Positions 10,362 to 21,907 of a DNA stretch of 64,000 nucleotides are shown here, in pieces. Below the pieces are notes generated by a model. It saw only the letters and a list, made by a program, of their open reading frames with translations, did not search any database and was not told where the DNA came from. The position numbers and the translations under genes are program-made. How positions within the stretch are numbered: position 1 is the first letter of the stretch; the number at the start of each line of letters is the position of its first letter. Source of the stretch: Takashimella koratensis (Eukaryota; Basidiomycota; Tremellomycetes; Trichosporonales; Tetragoniomycetaceae); contig BCKT01000002.1 in NCBI GenBank assembly GCA_003116875.1, positions 310,001-374,000 on the forward strand, given 5' to 3'.

Positions 10362-13300
10362 ATGGTCCCTCCCCTCACCCCGGCACAGGAAGAGGCCAGC
10401 GGTGTCCATGCCACCGAGGACAAACAACCACCCTCGCTCGACAGTCTCACTCTCGGGTCGGATCACTTCCACCAGCCATCTGCCCCCCAGAAAGCCCAGG
10501 AACCCACCCCTCCACCACAACAACCCCTACAGGACGATAGCCCCGAGACTTCACAGCCTCCCGTCCCTCAGCAACCGGAACCACCTCGCGTCCAGTCTCA
10601 GCCTTCAGTCGCTTCTACCTCAGGGACGGAATGGTTGGAGAAATTGGAGCGAGCCTTCCGCGCAGAGAACGCGCGACCACCTTCACCTCAATCCCTGAAA
10701 CTACCGCCGTGGGGGGATCCCGAGGGCGCCGACGACCCCCCCGTTATCACGCCCCGATCAGTCTACAACCTCCGTCGGCAAGAGTACTCGCTCGACTCCC
10801 TTCATGCGAAGCTCGCACACTGTTATCACCGCCCTGGTACTCCCGCTACCGCCTCGGATGGGTACATGGTCTACCTCGACAAAAGTCCCAACAGGCCCGC
10901 TGACACCAAACCAACCGGTTGGACCGTCGTCAAGATCCCAACAACCAACGAGGTGCGACAGTTGTTCCAGGGTCGCTCCGAAGATGACCTGAGTGAACTC
11001 GACGTCTCGACTTTTGGCGATGAACCCGGAGCCAAACTGGATCAAGCTCTTTCGACGTGGCATTTCGAGCAGAAAGACCAAATTGACGCCGTCGCTATTT
11101 GCCCGGATGACAACCTTCTTGTGATTTGCACTCCCCCGTAAGTTTATGCCTAGTCATCAAGCTGCCCCCGCTGACATTGAAACGTCCTTCTCTCCCCAGG
11201 ATACCCGCTAGGACAGTAGACCTTGATACCCCAGCAGGGGATGAAATTCCAACCCTGCCAGTTTTCATTCGCCGGCTTCGCTTCTTCATCCTCCGCCCCA
11301 CACACTCATATCCTGGTACAAGCGAAGGGGTCCCATTCCCTCACCCTTTTGCTGCTCGCCAGGCCATCGAATACGTCACCGACCCAGAGACGGACTCGTC
11401 AGCAGCTCAACTGCGGTTGAAGACAGGGAGACATGGACTCGTTGGACTGCTTATCTTTCAACCTCGCGCACCGGCTGTTAATACGGTAACTTTGTTCGAC
11501 TGGCGGCTAGGGGTGAGCGCAGGGGTGAGTCGGCTATCAAGGACATCGTACGCAGATTAATGAGCAGAGAATGACTAACACCTTGACATCTTCACAGATG
11601 ACCTCTCCTAAGTGCCATCCTCGTCCTCTCGACTTTGAAATCATCTCCCGGCACATTGTGGCAGTGGCACAGACGGGGGCGTATAAAACGCCTAGCGAGA
11701 ACGGTGGCAGTCACTATCCAGCTCGGTTCACTGTGTGTACCTACCAAGTACCCCCCTCCGCGAATGGGGAGAGGACCACGTCCAAGACCAAAGTCGGATT
11801 CCTCAACCGCAACGAATCAAGCCGGTACGCCACGGATCGCCAGGATTTAACGGTCGTCGATAGCTTCTTCCACAGCTCTATAATCCCGGATTTGCGACCA
11901 ATGACAATGTTCATCTCGCCCCCCATTTATCACGAATCGGAATCGGAAATCCCAAACGGTATTAAAGAGCTAGATTGGTTCAAGGACTGCGTTGGATGGA
12001 CAGCGGAGCGGATCGAGGGAGAACAGCATGCGATGTTGTTTGCGGAATCGGATAAATTCCGCTTCCAGCTTCACTCTCAACCGTCAGGCGGTCACCAGCC
12101 GCTTGGCGACAACTGTCTGTGGACTACGGCGTTCATGGTCATCGATCCCAAGAATGATCAGGCCACCGATCCTTTCGAGCATCGACGTGCATTCTGTCGT
12201 CAAGGTGTGGAACGCGCATTCATCGAAGGCGAAAGTATCGACAAGCAGTACGATCAGCTCGTCTACTACGTCTTGTTCAATTACGAAACCATTGTGAAGA
12301 CAGTTCAGGAGGAGTATCAACTTCAAGAGGAGTTTCCTCCTAGTGACCCACATTTCGTTTTCAATCGCAAACATACGTCTTCACTCACCCCGCCCACGCT
12401 CGAATACTCGGAACAATACCGCCGCTGCCAGAACGCATTTATGCGAATCGCTTTTGAGGTCAAGGACAAGAGTCAACTTGAAATGTTTATCACCTTTGCG
12501 CCTTGCCTCAAATGGTTTGAGGGGTGTTTTTACCCTCTTTTCCAGGCCCTGGGCAGAAGTGAAGGACTCGACTATCTGGCGCATTTCGTTCTGCACAAGG
12601 CGCAAATGGAAACGATCGATTGGATTTTTCTCTTCAAGCTCGCTTCCAACTTTCACAACTTGCAATCCGCCTGTGCCGAAAGTGAATACATTTCGAGGTC
12701 GCCAGCGATGGACACCTATGGGATGTGGGCCGCCCATGTCAGCCTACCTCTCGATAGATCTGTGACGATATTCCTTGACAGAGGGGGTACCCCGACACAG
12801 TGTACCGAAGACGACGTCGTTGACAGAATTGCGCTTGAAAACATCACGCCTTCGAAAGTCATCAGGAAAGGGACGAAAACGGCCGGACTCAACACGATAG
12901 TGTTCACTCGATGTATGGTTTCCGGCTCACAGGACGGTAGCCCCGCAACAGCAGACGAGACTGGGGTCACGAGCGGCTTCGGAGTACGGCATAATCGATT
13001 TTCGACACTGCGTCCGATCCGGAGAGTAGAAAGCATTCGGGCTAACCCCAATGACGCTGGAAATTCCTTCCAACAAAAGACTCGAGGCGGATTTCACGAG
13101 GAGGTGTCGATGTTGGTTGCTCGCCAAAAAGGCAAGCCGTTTCGGCAACTGTACTTTGACGGGAAAACTATTTTGCTTGTCCAGGTGAGACTGGAATCCG
13201 ACTGAGATCACATGGGCCTAGGGGGAGAAATTACTGATACTGTATAGGACGGGATGGTAACGATTCTCTTTTTCGTCTCGGCGGACCAACCAATTTTTCA

Positions 13301-13562
13301 ACCGGTAGATGAGCAGCAGGAGGCTGAGGAGAAGCGAAGGCAAGAAAAAAACAAGCAAAAGGTTAAGGACAAGAAGAAGAGGAATCAGGCGAATAAGAAG
13401 AAGAGGGAAAGCGAGATCGGAGGTGGGGAGGAAGGCGGGGAAGAAGGCGGGGAAGAAGAGGAAGACGAAGGTGAGGAAGAGCGCCGAGCATCAGTCTGGA
13501 ACGTCGGTGGGAAAAATGATGGGGAAGATGGGGAAGATGGGGACCAAGGTGTGGAAGTGTAA
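10362..13562 (+). CDS. Unknown 1000-residue protein with charged C-terminal tail
   Basis: Model: exons 10362-11137, 11200-11524, 11598-13184 and 13248-13562; the sum is in frame (1000 aa). Intron 2 could instead start at 11513, also in frame. The first plausible ATG (MVPPLTPAQEE) follows a low-complexity leader. Not recognised. The first 90 residues are Pro/Gln-rich. The middle has repeated hydrophobic strand-like pieces (DAVAICPDDNLLVI, LVGLLIFQPR, VTLFDWRLG), which hint at a beta-propeller-like or other beta-rich fold, but no WD motif repeats clearly. The last 80 residues are a run of Lys/Arg then Glu/Asp/Gly. Possibly nuclear because of that tail (inference). Confidence 0.72.
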
Positions 13563-13939
13563 AACCTTTGCGTTAGGGGTCAAGTCACTTGTAGCGTGAG
13601 AGCAAAAATACCGTTGTGAAGCGTAGTGTAGCATGTTGTAGAGGTTGGTGTATGCAGTCGCATGTAGACGAAGATGACAATGGACAAGATTGGCGATTCA
13701 AGAGATCTAGATCAACGGAGCAGATTACAACAATCGTCAGTAACAGAGAGGGCATGTATGTAAATCACGCATCCCTCCTCTCTATTTTGGTACTTCTGAC
13801 ACATTCCCTCATGCTCGCACTCCATGCCAACCTTTCCCCCCCCCCCCCCCCCCCCCCCNNNNNNNNNNNNNNNNNNNNNNNNNNNNNNNNNNNNNNNNNN
13901 NNNNNNNNCCCCCCCCCCCCCCCTTCCCCTTCCTTTTCC
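13563..13939. other. Convergent intergenic region containing an assembly gap
   Basis: 3' flanks of the unknown gene and of the DNA polymerase gene, plus the poly-C tract and N gap described separately. Confidence 0.6.
13836..13923. repeat. Poly-C homopolymer interrupted by a 50-N gap
   Basis: 23 C residues, then exactly 50 N (13859-13908), then 15 C. The round gap size suggests an unknown-length placeholder where sequencing failed in a long C/G homopolymer. The tract ends 16 bp from the stop codon of the polymerase gene, so coding sequence is not affected. Confidence 0.95.
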
Positions 13940-16362
13940 CTACCCATCGGCATTACGCAGCGTCGGGGGCACATACCTCAATCCCAAATGCTTAAAAATC
14001 TCCCTCTCCGTCTCAAAATTAACCTCTTCAAGAGTTTGTCCATTAACCAACCCAGCTCTAAACTTGTACCCTCTCTCTTCCGCATACCTCCTCAAATCCC
14101 TTTCAAACATCATACTACCTGACCAACTGAGTACGGCGGCAGCGTATCGTTCTCTGGGAGCACAGATGAGGTCGACTCGGCGGTGGATACGGGTAAGGTC
14201 GGTAGAGGAAGAAGGAAGACGGAAGATGACGAATGATTTGTCGAGGTTATCAAAATTGTTGGCCGAGGCGTGGATCGGTGCCAAAGGGTCGCGAGCGGTC
14301 ACGTCTAGTCACGATCAAGGATTGAGAAATGAACAAGACATAATGATAGTCGAGTGTGTTGATTAGGGAGAAGATGATTAGCTGGACTTCGGATTAATCG
14401 AACGGACGGGGCAAAGACCAGAAGTATGAGGTGTGAAGAGTAAGACAGCGAGTCAGCTTACGAAGAACGTGGGTGATGATCCCTAACGCTGAGAGGCGGA
14501 GGTAAAGCGCTCGTAAGAGTCCGACATCTTGGCCTTCTTCCGGAGTTCTAAATACGATATCCACATCATTCGATTCATCTTTTCCGCGCCGATACCTGCG
14601 TTCAAACAAGTAATGTCAGCTCTAACTCTGGCTGAGAGGTTTTAGATAATTACAACAAGGGGGCTCAGAGCCCTGTTGAGTGCCGAGAACCAAGACAAAC
14701 GTCTTAGTTGTTGTGTCCCCAGTCTAGTGTCTCACTCACCCGCCACAGATGGTATATTCGCACCCGGGGACGAGTGCGTCCAAGTTCTCTCTAACACAAT
14801 CTGCGATCTCCTCGACCTCTGAGCGGGGAATTCTGTCCATTACGATGTCAGCTCAAGTCCCCGCTGAGTGCTGGCAGTCGCGACCTTGGCTAGGTAATTT
14901 ATCTCACCGCTGGGCCAACTCGTCTTTGAGCATTAACCACTCCTCCACTATCTCAACCCTAGTCATCCCTCCTTCCTCCCTCCTCCTTACCTTTTCCCTC
15001 TCCGCCCTCCTTCCCCCGACCCCATGCACACCCATTCCCGCCTCTCCGTCCACACCAGCATAATGTCTTCTCACATCCCCTAGTGTCCGGCACCCCGCAT
15101 CCCATAGCTGGACGGCAGTATGGGCTCCGACAGTGAAGACGGAAGAGAACTCGTTGAGGGCTTGGTACCGCTTAGAGGCCAGGATGGATTCAGATTCTTG
15201 GATATGGCCGGTAGTGAGAAATTCATCGATCTGAAGGTTGGCATAGAGATGATGGTGAGGAAGGGGATCAGTGTTGCTTGAGTCGAGTGAACAGAATGGA
15301 GACCTACTCTTTGTGCGACTTTGTCGCCGACGTCGGCTAATTTGAGTGCTTCTTTACCTGACGTTATCCGCCTCGGTACAGCTATCAACTCGTCAGCAGT
15401 CGATAAGACACCATCTCAGCTAGTCCCAATCGCTAACCAACATTTTAATATCTAACACCAGAGTCAGCTCGACATGAGATAATGAAGCGAGATCGAAAGC
15501 AAAAGCAAAAACTCACGCTCATACTTCGCCTATAACTCAACACGTTTGAATTCTTCTGCTCGCGCTCTTCAAATTCCCGCTCGAGGTAAATCGGCTTGAT
15601 CGCGTCGATCTATCACGAGTAAGTGGAATCAGCCAACAAACTTGAACAAAAGTCCAAGAGATGAACGTACAATATCCTGGTTTGGACAAATGAGTGGACT
15701 CGGTCGCTCTACAGCCAGTCGGGGGATATCTCGTAACCGAATATCCTCAGGATACAGCTCCATGTCGTCTGCCTCATCTTGGACTGTCGCTCCGGATCCC
15801 CTCTTAGATGTAAGTGATTGGGCAAGGCTAGCATCCGAGGAAGGGGAAGCGGAGCGAGCTCGTTTCGTGCCCCGGACCAAGTATGGGTCTCGCGGTGGGA
15901 GTTTGGGAAGGGCGGAAGAAGATGAAGAGGCGATAGATTCGAGGCAGCGGGTGTAGGTGTCGTTGATGTATTCGACGGAGAGGACGGTCTTTGTATCCTA
16001 GTTCTATGATTAGTTCTCTTCAACGTCGACATCAAAAGCTCCCATCTCTTCTTAGGGGGCTTGGCAAAGGAACCTCCAAGCCCAGCCCAACTTACGACAA
16101 ACCTGCCCAGAGCGCGGCCCAACCTCGGTCTCCCTTGCAGTGCCGTAACGACTACCCTGGCATCTTCAAGGCTCACGCACCTCCCTCCTAGCTCCTCGAT
16201 CCGGTCGTAAATTTGGCCAAGGGTGGACTCGAGTTTGGCAGGTACGACGAAGAATGTGAGTTGGGCGAAGAGGAGAGGGAGTTGGGATGGGGTGTGGGCT
16301 AGGGGGATGGTTGATGATGAGGATGAGGATGGGAGTGGGTCAAGAGGGGGTCGAGATGGCAT
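13940..16362 (-). CDS. POL4: DNA polymerase family X (Pol4, Pol lambda/mu-like) with BRCT domain
   Basis: Gap-filling polymerase of non-homologous end joining and base excision repair (family knowledge). Start ATG at 16362 (MPSRPPLDPL); the frame upstream has only a TTG. Domains in order: BRCT (LLFAQLTFFVVP, ending KTVLSVEYINDTYTRC across an intron); Ser-rich linker; helix-hairpin-helix segment with GDKVAQRIDEF and SSVFTVGAHTAVQLWDAGCR; RIPRSEV; palm with ICGGYRRGKDESNDVDIVF, giving two catalytic Asp; third Asp in HRRVDLICAP; thumb ending LGLRYVPP. About ten short introns. The C-terminus is complete and lies just outside the poly-C gap. Lambda and mu types cannot be separated by eye. Confidence 0.92.
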
Positions 16363-16963
16363 CGAGGAGAGTTGAGGGGAAAGGGGAGACAGATGGATTA
16401 CGCGGGGGAGTGGGAAGGAAGAGATCGATCGGCGGAGATGAAACGACAAGAAGACAAGGCGAGTAGCCGACAAGATGATAACGATGAGGAAAGAAAAAGC
16501 GTATCGGGCAAAGCAGGTATCACATATCGATCCCTCGGCAGTTCTTGACGAGGTGAGGAGGACGATGGTAGAGTGTTAGAGGTAGATGTAGAGTGAAGAG
16601 GAGGTATTAAGAAGGATGCGGAGGAAAGACGAAGGACTAGATTTCGTCATTTCCAATCCAATCCCACGGGGTTCCGCCGTGCCTGATCGGCAAGTCACCA
16701 GAGCCAACAGTCAAAACGAAATATCTACCAAGATACTCAAACTCTCCAACCACACAGACCCCTCGAGCTTTCACTCCCCAGCACACTGACATCTCGCCCT
16801 CGACGAAACCATCTATTCACACCCCCATTCCGCTCGGCCCAGAGGCTCACGGCGGGTGGTCCGGCGTCTCAGAGCTGTGACGAAAATAGAATAAATTGAA
16901 GCACAGAGGTCGAGGTCTTTCAGCTTCTGTCCAAGTCTCACCAGTAGCAACTGGATCTGTAGC
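16363..16963. other. Intergenic upstream of DNA polymerase X
   Basis: 600 bp between two minus-strand genes. Polypurine on the plus strand near the polymerase start. No feature recognised. Confidence 0.4.
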
Positions 16964-18765
16964 TCACCAACAAGTCGATAGGCGCGGGTCCAACAGATTC
17001 CTGGTCAAGGCTCTCTTCTCCGACCTTGGGCGGCCACGGTAAAACCAGCGACCTGCATACCCACCAGTCGGAATGTCAGCCTTTACCATACGACCTTTGC
17101 TATAGACCATTCGAGCCAGAGTTGATGAAGTGGGTGTAGTCGGAAGAGTGGGCGAAGTCGGTAGAGTGGGCAAAGTCGGTAGAGTGGGCGAAGTGTCAGA
17201 TCATGGGTCAGCCGACCCAGACTCAAACTCACCGATCAACAGGTTGCTGCCTCCAATCCCTCTGAACCGTCTTCATCTTCCCTGACGCTGTCACAAAATC
17301 ATCCTTCTCCGCGTCCCAACGCAATCGTTTCAGCCACGATCCACCGACTCCTCGAGCCGAGGGGCGCCAAACCCGCGCTGGTAGCCCGAACGGCATATGC
17401 TGGTAGAGGCAGGTCCACTTATAAGTCACCCGTACCCGTTCCCTTACCCTCTCCTACACTCTTCTTCACGCATGAGCTGTCTGAACTCACCTCTTTCGTC
17501 CAGAGCGAATCTGCCTCGATCGACTCCGAGAACACTCGAGCGTAGAACATGACCTCTCTATTTCTCCAAGCTTTAAGTTCGGCTTCCCACAGTGCATGAT
17601 CTACATCTAGGTTGTTTACCCTGGAATGCCGAACTGAACTCAGCGCGACTGCGGCGTGTGTCCAGAGCTCCTTTTCTCGGCCGGGTTCGGACAGTCCTTG
17701 GGGGATACGAATGACCGCCATGTGAACCCGAGGAGCTCCCTTGGCAAGGCGACGGGCAATTTCCCAAATCGCCCAGTCGAGAGATCGGGTGGTTGATATC
17801 CACGGGGATAGCTCGTCGGCGTTAGGTCCGCTCTTGAATACTCCTGTCATAGTCTCCGAGGGACCAGGACCACTAGTGACACCGATATTCCCAACCCGCC
17901 CGGAAGAACCGGATGTGCTAGGCTGTCCCTTGGGTCCGGGAGGAACCTGCTGCTTCACGAAGAGGGGTAGACCAGGTCTTTGACCTAGTATATGCCGAAC
18001 CATCAAGTCGGCCACATACGGGCCTTGCTCCCACCCTTTCTCGCGCATCCCACGTACTCCCACTCCGTACGCGCCGGGCGTGAGGCACTGGGCGCGACTG
18101 CTAGGCGCCGAGAAGCCGGAGGTAGAGGGGGTGCCGGTCCAGATGAGCGGAGAGGCAGAGGTAGGGTCGTGTACTCGGAGAACGAGGCGTGAGGAGGTTA
18201 GGTGAGGCAGGAGGGAGTTGAATGTTATGTTCCTGAGAAGAGGGCGGGGACCCGGGAGTGGAGGGGGGTTGAAAGAGGACGAAGAGGAGGAGGAGGAGGG
18301 GAGGGAGGTAGGGGTGGCTTGAGGTGGGAAGGAGAGAAGAGGGAGTCCAAATGGAAGGTCCATAAGGTGAGGAATGATTAGAGGCCCGTGGGTCGGTGAG
18401 TGTTGCTGATGAACAAAGTCCATTGCCGCAGGTCGACGAGTAGGGAGCGTCGGTACTTGCCGGGGTACGAATTCCACTGCCGTATGTCGTATCCACCTCG
18501 TGGTCTGCCTCTCTTCTGCCCCATCCACCTCCGCGACCTCTTCGACCTCTACGTAGTCTTGCACATCCACCTCCCCCTTCGCGGTCTCTTCCGAGGACGA
18601 GAGCGGACACCGGTTGCCATTAGGAACGAGGGCCGGCACGTCTAGCGCGTCGAGCAGTGGGGGCGGAGATAGAGTCGGAATTGGGGGACCAGAGTGGAGC
18701 GGTGGGGCAAAGGGGTCGTACGCGAAAGAAGGGAGGTGTACGGTTATACCGTACTCGGAGGACAT
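16964..18765 (-). CDS. Unknown fungal protein with WISTT motif (DUF7587-like, possible ADP-ribosyltransferase fold)
   Basis: Three exons: from ATG 18765 (MSSEYGITVHLP) to about 17488, about 17419-17232, and 17099-16964. The first 130 residues are Pro/Ser/acidic and low in complexity. The core begins LLRNITFNSLLPHLTSSRLV and contains LRVHDP, a Ser/Gly-rich loop, PWISTTRSLDWAIWEIARRL and VHMAVIRIP. An Arg-containing strand followed by a Ser-Thr-Thr strand resembles fungal proteins I recall as DUF7587 and is the general layout of ADP-ribosyltransferase folds. This is recall and inference, not a search result. The C-terminal two exons add a small basic region with WFYRGRPRSEKR. Confidence 0.6.
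17129..17195. repeat. 18-bp intronic tandem repeat (about 3.5 copies)
   Basis: Unit close to AGTGGGCGAAGTCGGTAG, with few mismatches between copies, lying inside the last intron of the WISTT-motif gene (intron about 17100-17231). Confidence 0.88.
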
Positions 18766-19396
18766 TGCTCGCGCCCGGCGCGAGCGAGGAAGGTCGCTAG
18801 GGTTGTTGTGGAAGGGAAGGTAGGACGGGGAGAAGTGGATAGGGACGGTGGCGGGAAGGGGACTGGGGGTCTGTTGGTTAGACCGGAAGAGGAGAGGTTG
18901 CGTAACAAGATACGACAAGAGAGGCCAAGATGGGTCAAGATGGGCCAAGAGGGAGGCTGACAAGGTAGGAACGGAAGTGAGACGAGCAAAGAGAAAATAG
19001 GGATGGGAGGTCGCCTGTCATTGAGTAAGAGTGAGCGGCGCACGTGAGAGGGCAAAGTAGGTAGTTGGGACTGGAAGGAAGGTGGTCGAAACTGTGTGAG
19101 AGTTGTACCGCTTCTGAGCCAAGTACAGCGATTAGTGGTTTGTACGATAGTGAGCAGGTTAAAGAACGTAGCGGGGAGGGAGAGGAGGCGGAGTGCAGGC
19201 GCTTGTGGTGTGAGACATTTAGTGTCAGGGGTCTTGGTAAGCTTCCGTAGCCTTGAACGACCTGAAAAAGTACGTGAGTGATACCAAGATGGGTATGGAG
19301 TGCATGTGATGCTGTAATGCTGAAGACGCAGGTATGAAGCTGTTACCATAACCTTGTCTAACCCTCTTCTACCTGCCTTATCTTCACCAACCTTAC
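18766..19396. other. Intergenic upstream of the WISTT-motif gene
   Basis: 631 bp. The minus-strand frame stays open here but is low complexity and starts without a convincing ATG. I treat the stretch as leader and promoter. Confidence 0.4.
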
Positions 19397-20415
19397 TCAA
19401 ACCCCCACCTCGCCTTCTCTCCTGACTTGTTCCTTTGCTCCTGCCCAAACTTTCTCCCTCTCATCCTTTTCCACGACCCTTCTCCACTCTTTCCCTTCCC
19501 TTGCTTTTGCTCGTCGGGTATTCAAATGGATCCTCTCCAGTCTCGTCGACAAGCCCTCTTTCCGACCTGGCCAAACCATGTACTCGCGTTCACTCCTGTG
19601 ACCAAAAAGCTCTTCGGGCGTCGCAGGCGAGTCAGGGAGGGAGGTGCCGAGAGAAGAGGCGAGAGCGGTGCGGGAAGAGATCAGGTTGGCCCAGTGAGCG
19701 GATCCAGCGGCCTCAGGGGAAAGTCGAGCGGTGGAGGAAGAAGAGGAAGAAGAGGAAGAAGAGGAAGAAGAGGAAGAAGAGGAAGAAGAGGAAGGAGAGG
19801 AAAGGTGCCATAGGAATTGCTTCTTTCCACCTTCACGACCAGAAGGAACTGCGGGTTTCTTGAAGATTTCGTTCTGAGCTTCGAGGATAGGCAGAATGCG
19901 TTTTTTTAAGAACCTGTAAGTGGGAAGTGGGAGGTGTGAGGTAGGTACAACCGAGGATAAGAGACGAGACGAGAGCACGATAGGAAAGTCGAAAGAGTCG
20001 GGAGGGAGGGTATCAGCAAAGATGAACGACAGATTCAGGTTTTGAGTGGGTAAAAGGAGGATCGACATGAGTGAAGAGAGGTATCGACTTACCGAGCGGA
20101 AACGAATGGGTGATCGGTCGGTACGATAGTCATATGAAGCTCCTCCTCCTCAACCTTCTTCCCCTTTCCCTTTCGGCTATTCTTCTTCCCTCCTACGACC
20201 TGAGCAACTTCTCCCACTACCTCTGACCCGGAACCCGAGCTCGAGCTGGAACTAGGACCGGCACTCGCGACGCCGTCATTGAGGAGGTCCTGGAAGTGCC
20301 GAGGTCCCGAAACAAGCAACTGCCGCACGAGCGCAAACGCCTCGGCCGAGGGAGGCGGGGAAGGGAGTGTCGAGGCCTTGTAGGTCTGTCGAAAGAGGTG
20401 AGGCGTGCGGAACAT
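19397..20415 (-). CDS. Unknown, probably mitochondrial protein with polyserine tract
   Basis: Two exons: ATG 20415 (MFRTPHLFRQTYKAS) to about 20093, then about 19914-19397. The N-terminus is Arg/Ser-rich without acidic residues, like a mitochondrial presequence. Central block HMTIVPTDHPFVSARFLKK spans the intron and is followed by RILPILEAQNEIFKKP. A run of about 20 Ser (19732-19800) and a strongly charged Arg/Lys/Glu C-terminus follow. It is divergent from the mitochondrial ribosomal uS13 gene with a shared 352-bp promoter, so a mitochondrial ribosome or translation role is an attractive guess. I could not match it to a named mitoribosomal protein. Confidence 0.68.
19732..19800. repeat. 9-bp coding repeat (polyserine)
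   Basis: Near-perfect GGAAGAAGA units on the plus strand, read on the minus strand as Ser codons. Copy number is likely variable between strains. Confidence 0.92.
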
Positions 20416-20767
20416 GGTCAAGGGTGGTGATGATGATGGTGGTAGTGGTGGTGGTGGTGTTGGTGGTGGTGGTGTTGGTAGGGGTAGTGTGGGTAGTGTT
20501 GGTGATGAGAGGGACGAAAAAAGTTGGTTGTTGAAGCGGAGGGAAACCAATCTCAGCCTAGAGGAGTGTGGCACTTTTTTCACCCAGCGTGGGAGAGCGG
20601 AATCGGATTGGGTCCTGTACCCTGGCCTGTATGGGTACTGGCCTGGCTGGTTCACTCGCGGCCGTTTTTTTTCGTCGTGAATCGTCCCTTCCTCGTCTTG
20701 ACCTACACCTTTTTTTACCTTTACCTCACCTCACCTCCCACCGTCTGTCAACTCCACACCCACCGCC
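20416..20767. promoter_or_regulatory. Divergent promoter of two mitochondrial-type genes
   Basis: 352 bp between the start codons of the unknown mitochondrial gene (minus) and uS13m (plus). Contains a GGT/TGG-rich imperfect repeat at about 20424-20500 and a T/C-rich leader just before the uS13m ATG. Confidence 0.55.
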
Positions 20768-21907
20768 ATGCATCTCCTCGGCCACCACCTCCCAGACCAC
20801 AAGCTCGTGCGGGTGAGTCCTGGTCTCCATCCCTACTCCTCCGTTTCAGCGTGCAGCATCGCTTTGTGTCTGGAGATCCCCATCAATGTTGTGATTCCGT
20901 GTCTTGCTTCCATCCCTACTTCTATAACGCCTGCTGTTTATGCTGACGGACTCTCCTCTTATCCCGTTCCATGTCCATCTACGACCTCTCTCGACTCGTT
21001 TTACTCACTCGACCCGCTCGGTTCGCTTCGCTCACCTCGCTCCCCCTTCACCCATCGCCAGATCGCTCTCACATCCTTCTACGGTATCTCTTATCAAACC
21101 TCTCTCCGCCTACTTGCGCGTCTCCAAATCCCTTCCCAATCCGTCGTCTCCTCACTTACCGAGCCCCAAATCACCGCACTGTCCGCATACCTCTCGTCCC
21201 CTTCAACCTCTACCCCGCCAGCCCCTACCCCGCTCCGAATACCAGGGGAGAGCAGCGCTTCAGCTTCTGCTTCAGCTTCTGCCTCAGCTTCTGCCTCAGC
21301 TTCTGCTTCAGCTTCTGCTTCAGCTTCTGCCTCTGCATCCGCATCTGCATCGACGTCGGCGTCCGCGAGTGCGGGGAAGAAGAGGGAAGAACTGGACCCT
21401 CTGGATAGTTTGAAGATTGAGACGGATCTGAGGAGGAATCTGCAGTCGGATATCGGACACCATCGAATTGTTGGAACGTACCGCGGTCGAAGGTGAGTCT
21501 CGCGCGGTCTTGTCAATCATGTCTATCGAGGTCCAGATCCACGCGGGTATAGGGATTATCCTGCGAAGCTGGGAAACTGCTCTTCCTCCACGGGTAAAGG
21601 GCAACGAGCTGACAGGGTACCAGACACGCGATGGGGCTTCCTGTTCGAGGCCAGAACACACGGACTAACGCGCGTACCGCTCGAAAGCTCAACAGCGTCA
21701 ACAGGCGACACATGAGCTCGTAAGTCTGGCTTCTTCTCTCTTCTTACTTCTTCCCAACCTTTTGCTCTTTTTCACCTGTCTCTTCCCATATGCACTTGAT
21801 GGAGCCGCTGACGATGTAGATTCACCGAGGCGATCGAATCGACGATCGGCGCGACCGCACCACGCCCACCGTCCCGTATCCTCCAACTTCTTGGTCTTCA
21901 AAAATGA
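20768..21907 (+). CDS. Mitochondrial small-subunit ribosomal protein uS13
   Basis: Exons 20768-20812, 21062-21492, 21624-21719 and 21820-21907 give 219 aa in frame. Starts [15 protein letters not shown], then [19 protein letters not shown], the classic uS13 N-terminus. Later come [28 protein letters not shown] and [13 protein letters not shown], the conserved rRNA-contacting C-terminus. Inserted in the middle is a Ser-Ala repeat of about 40 residues (21254-21366) not found in the core family. The last intron begins within TC|GTAAGT; if it is retained, translation stops at the TAA inside it, giving a shorter C-terminus that still contains the whole conserved domain. Confidence 0.92.
21254..21366. 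repeat. 12-bp coding repeat (Ser-Ala)n in uS13m
   Basis: Units of GCTTCTGCTTCA / GCTTCTGCCTCA encoding alternating Ala and Ser, degenerating at the 3' end. Confidence 0.93.

Noticed and set aside
17129..17195. CRISPR-like short repeats
   Set aside because: Direct 18-bp tandem units without spacers, in a eukaryotic intron.
18766..19448. Open minus-strand frame upstream of the WISTT-motif gene
   Set aside because: Low complexity, no convincing ATG; treated as promoter and leader.
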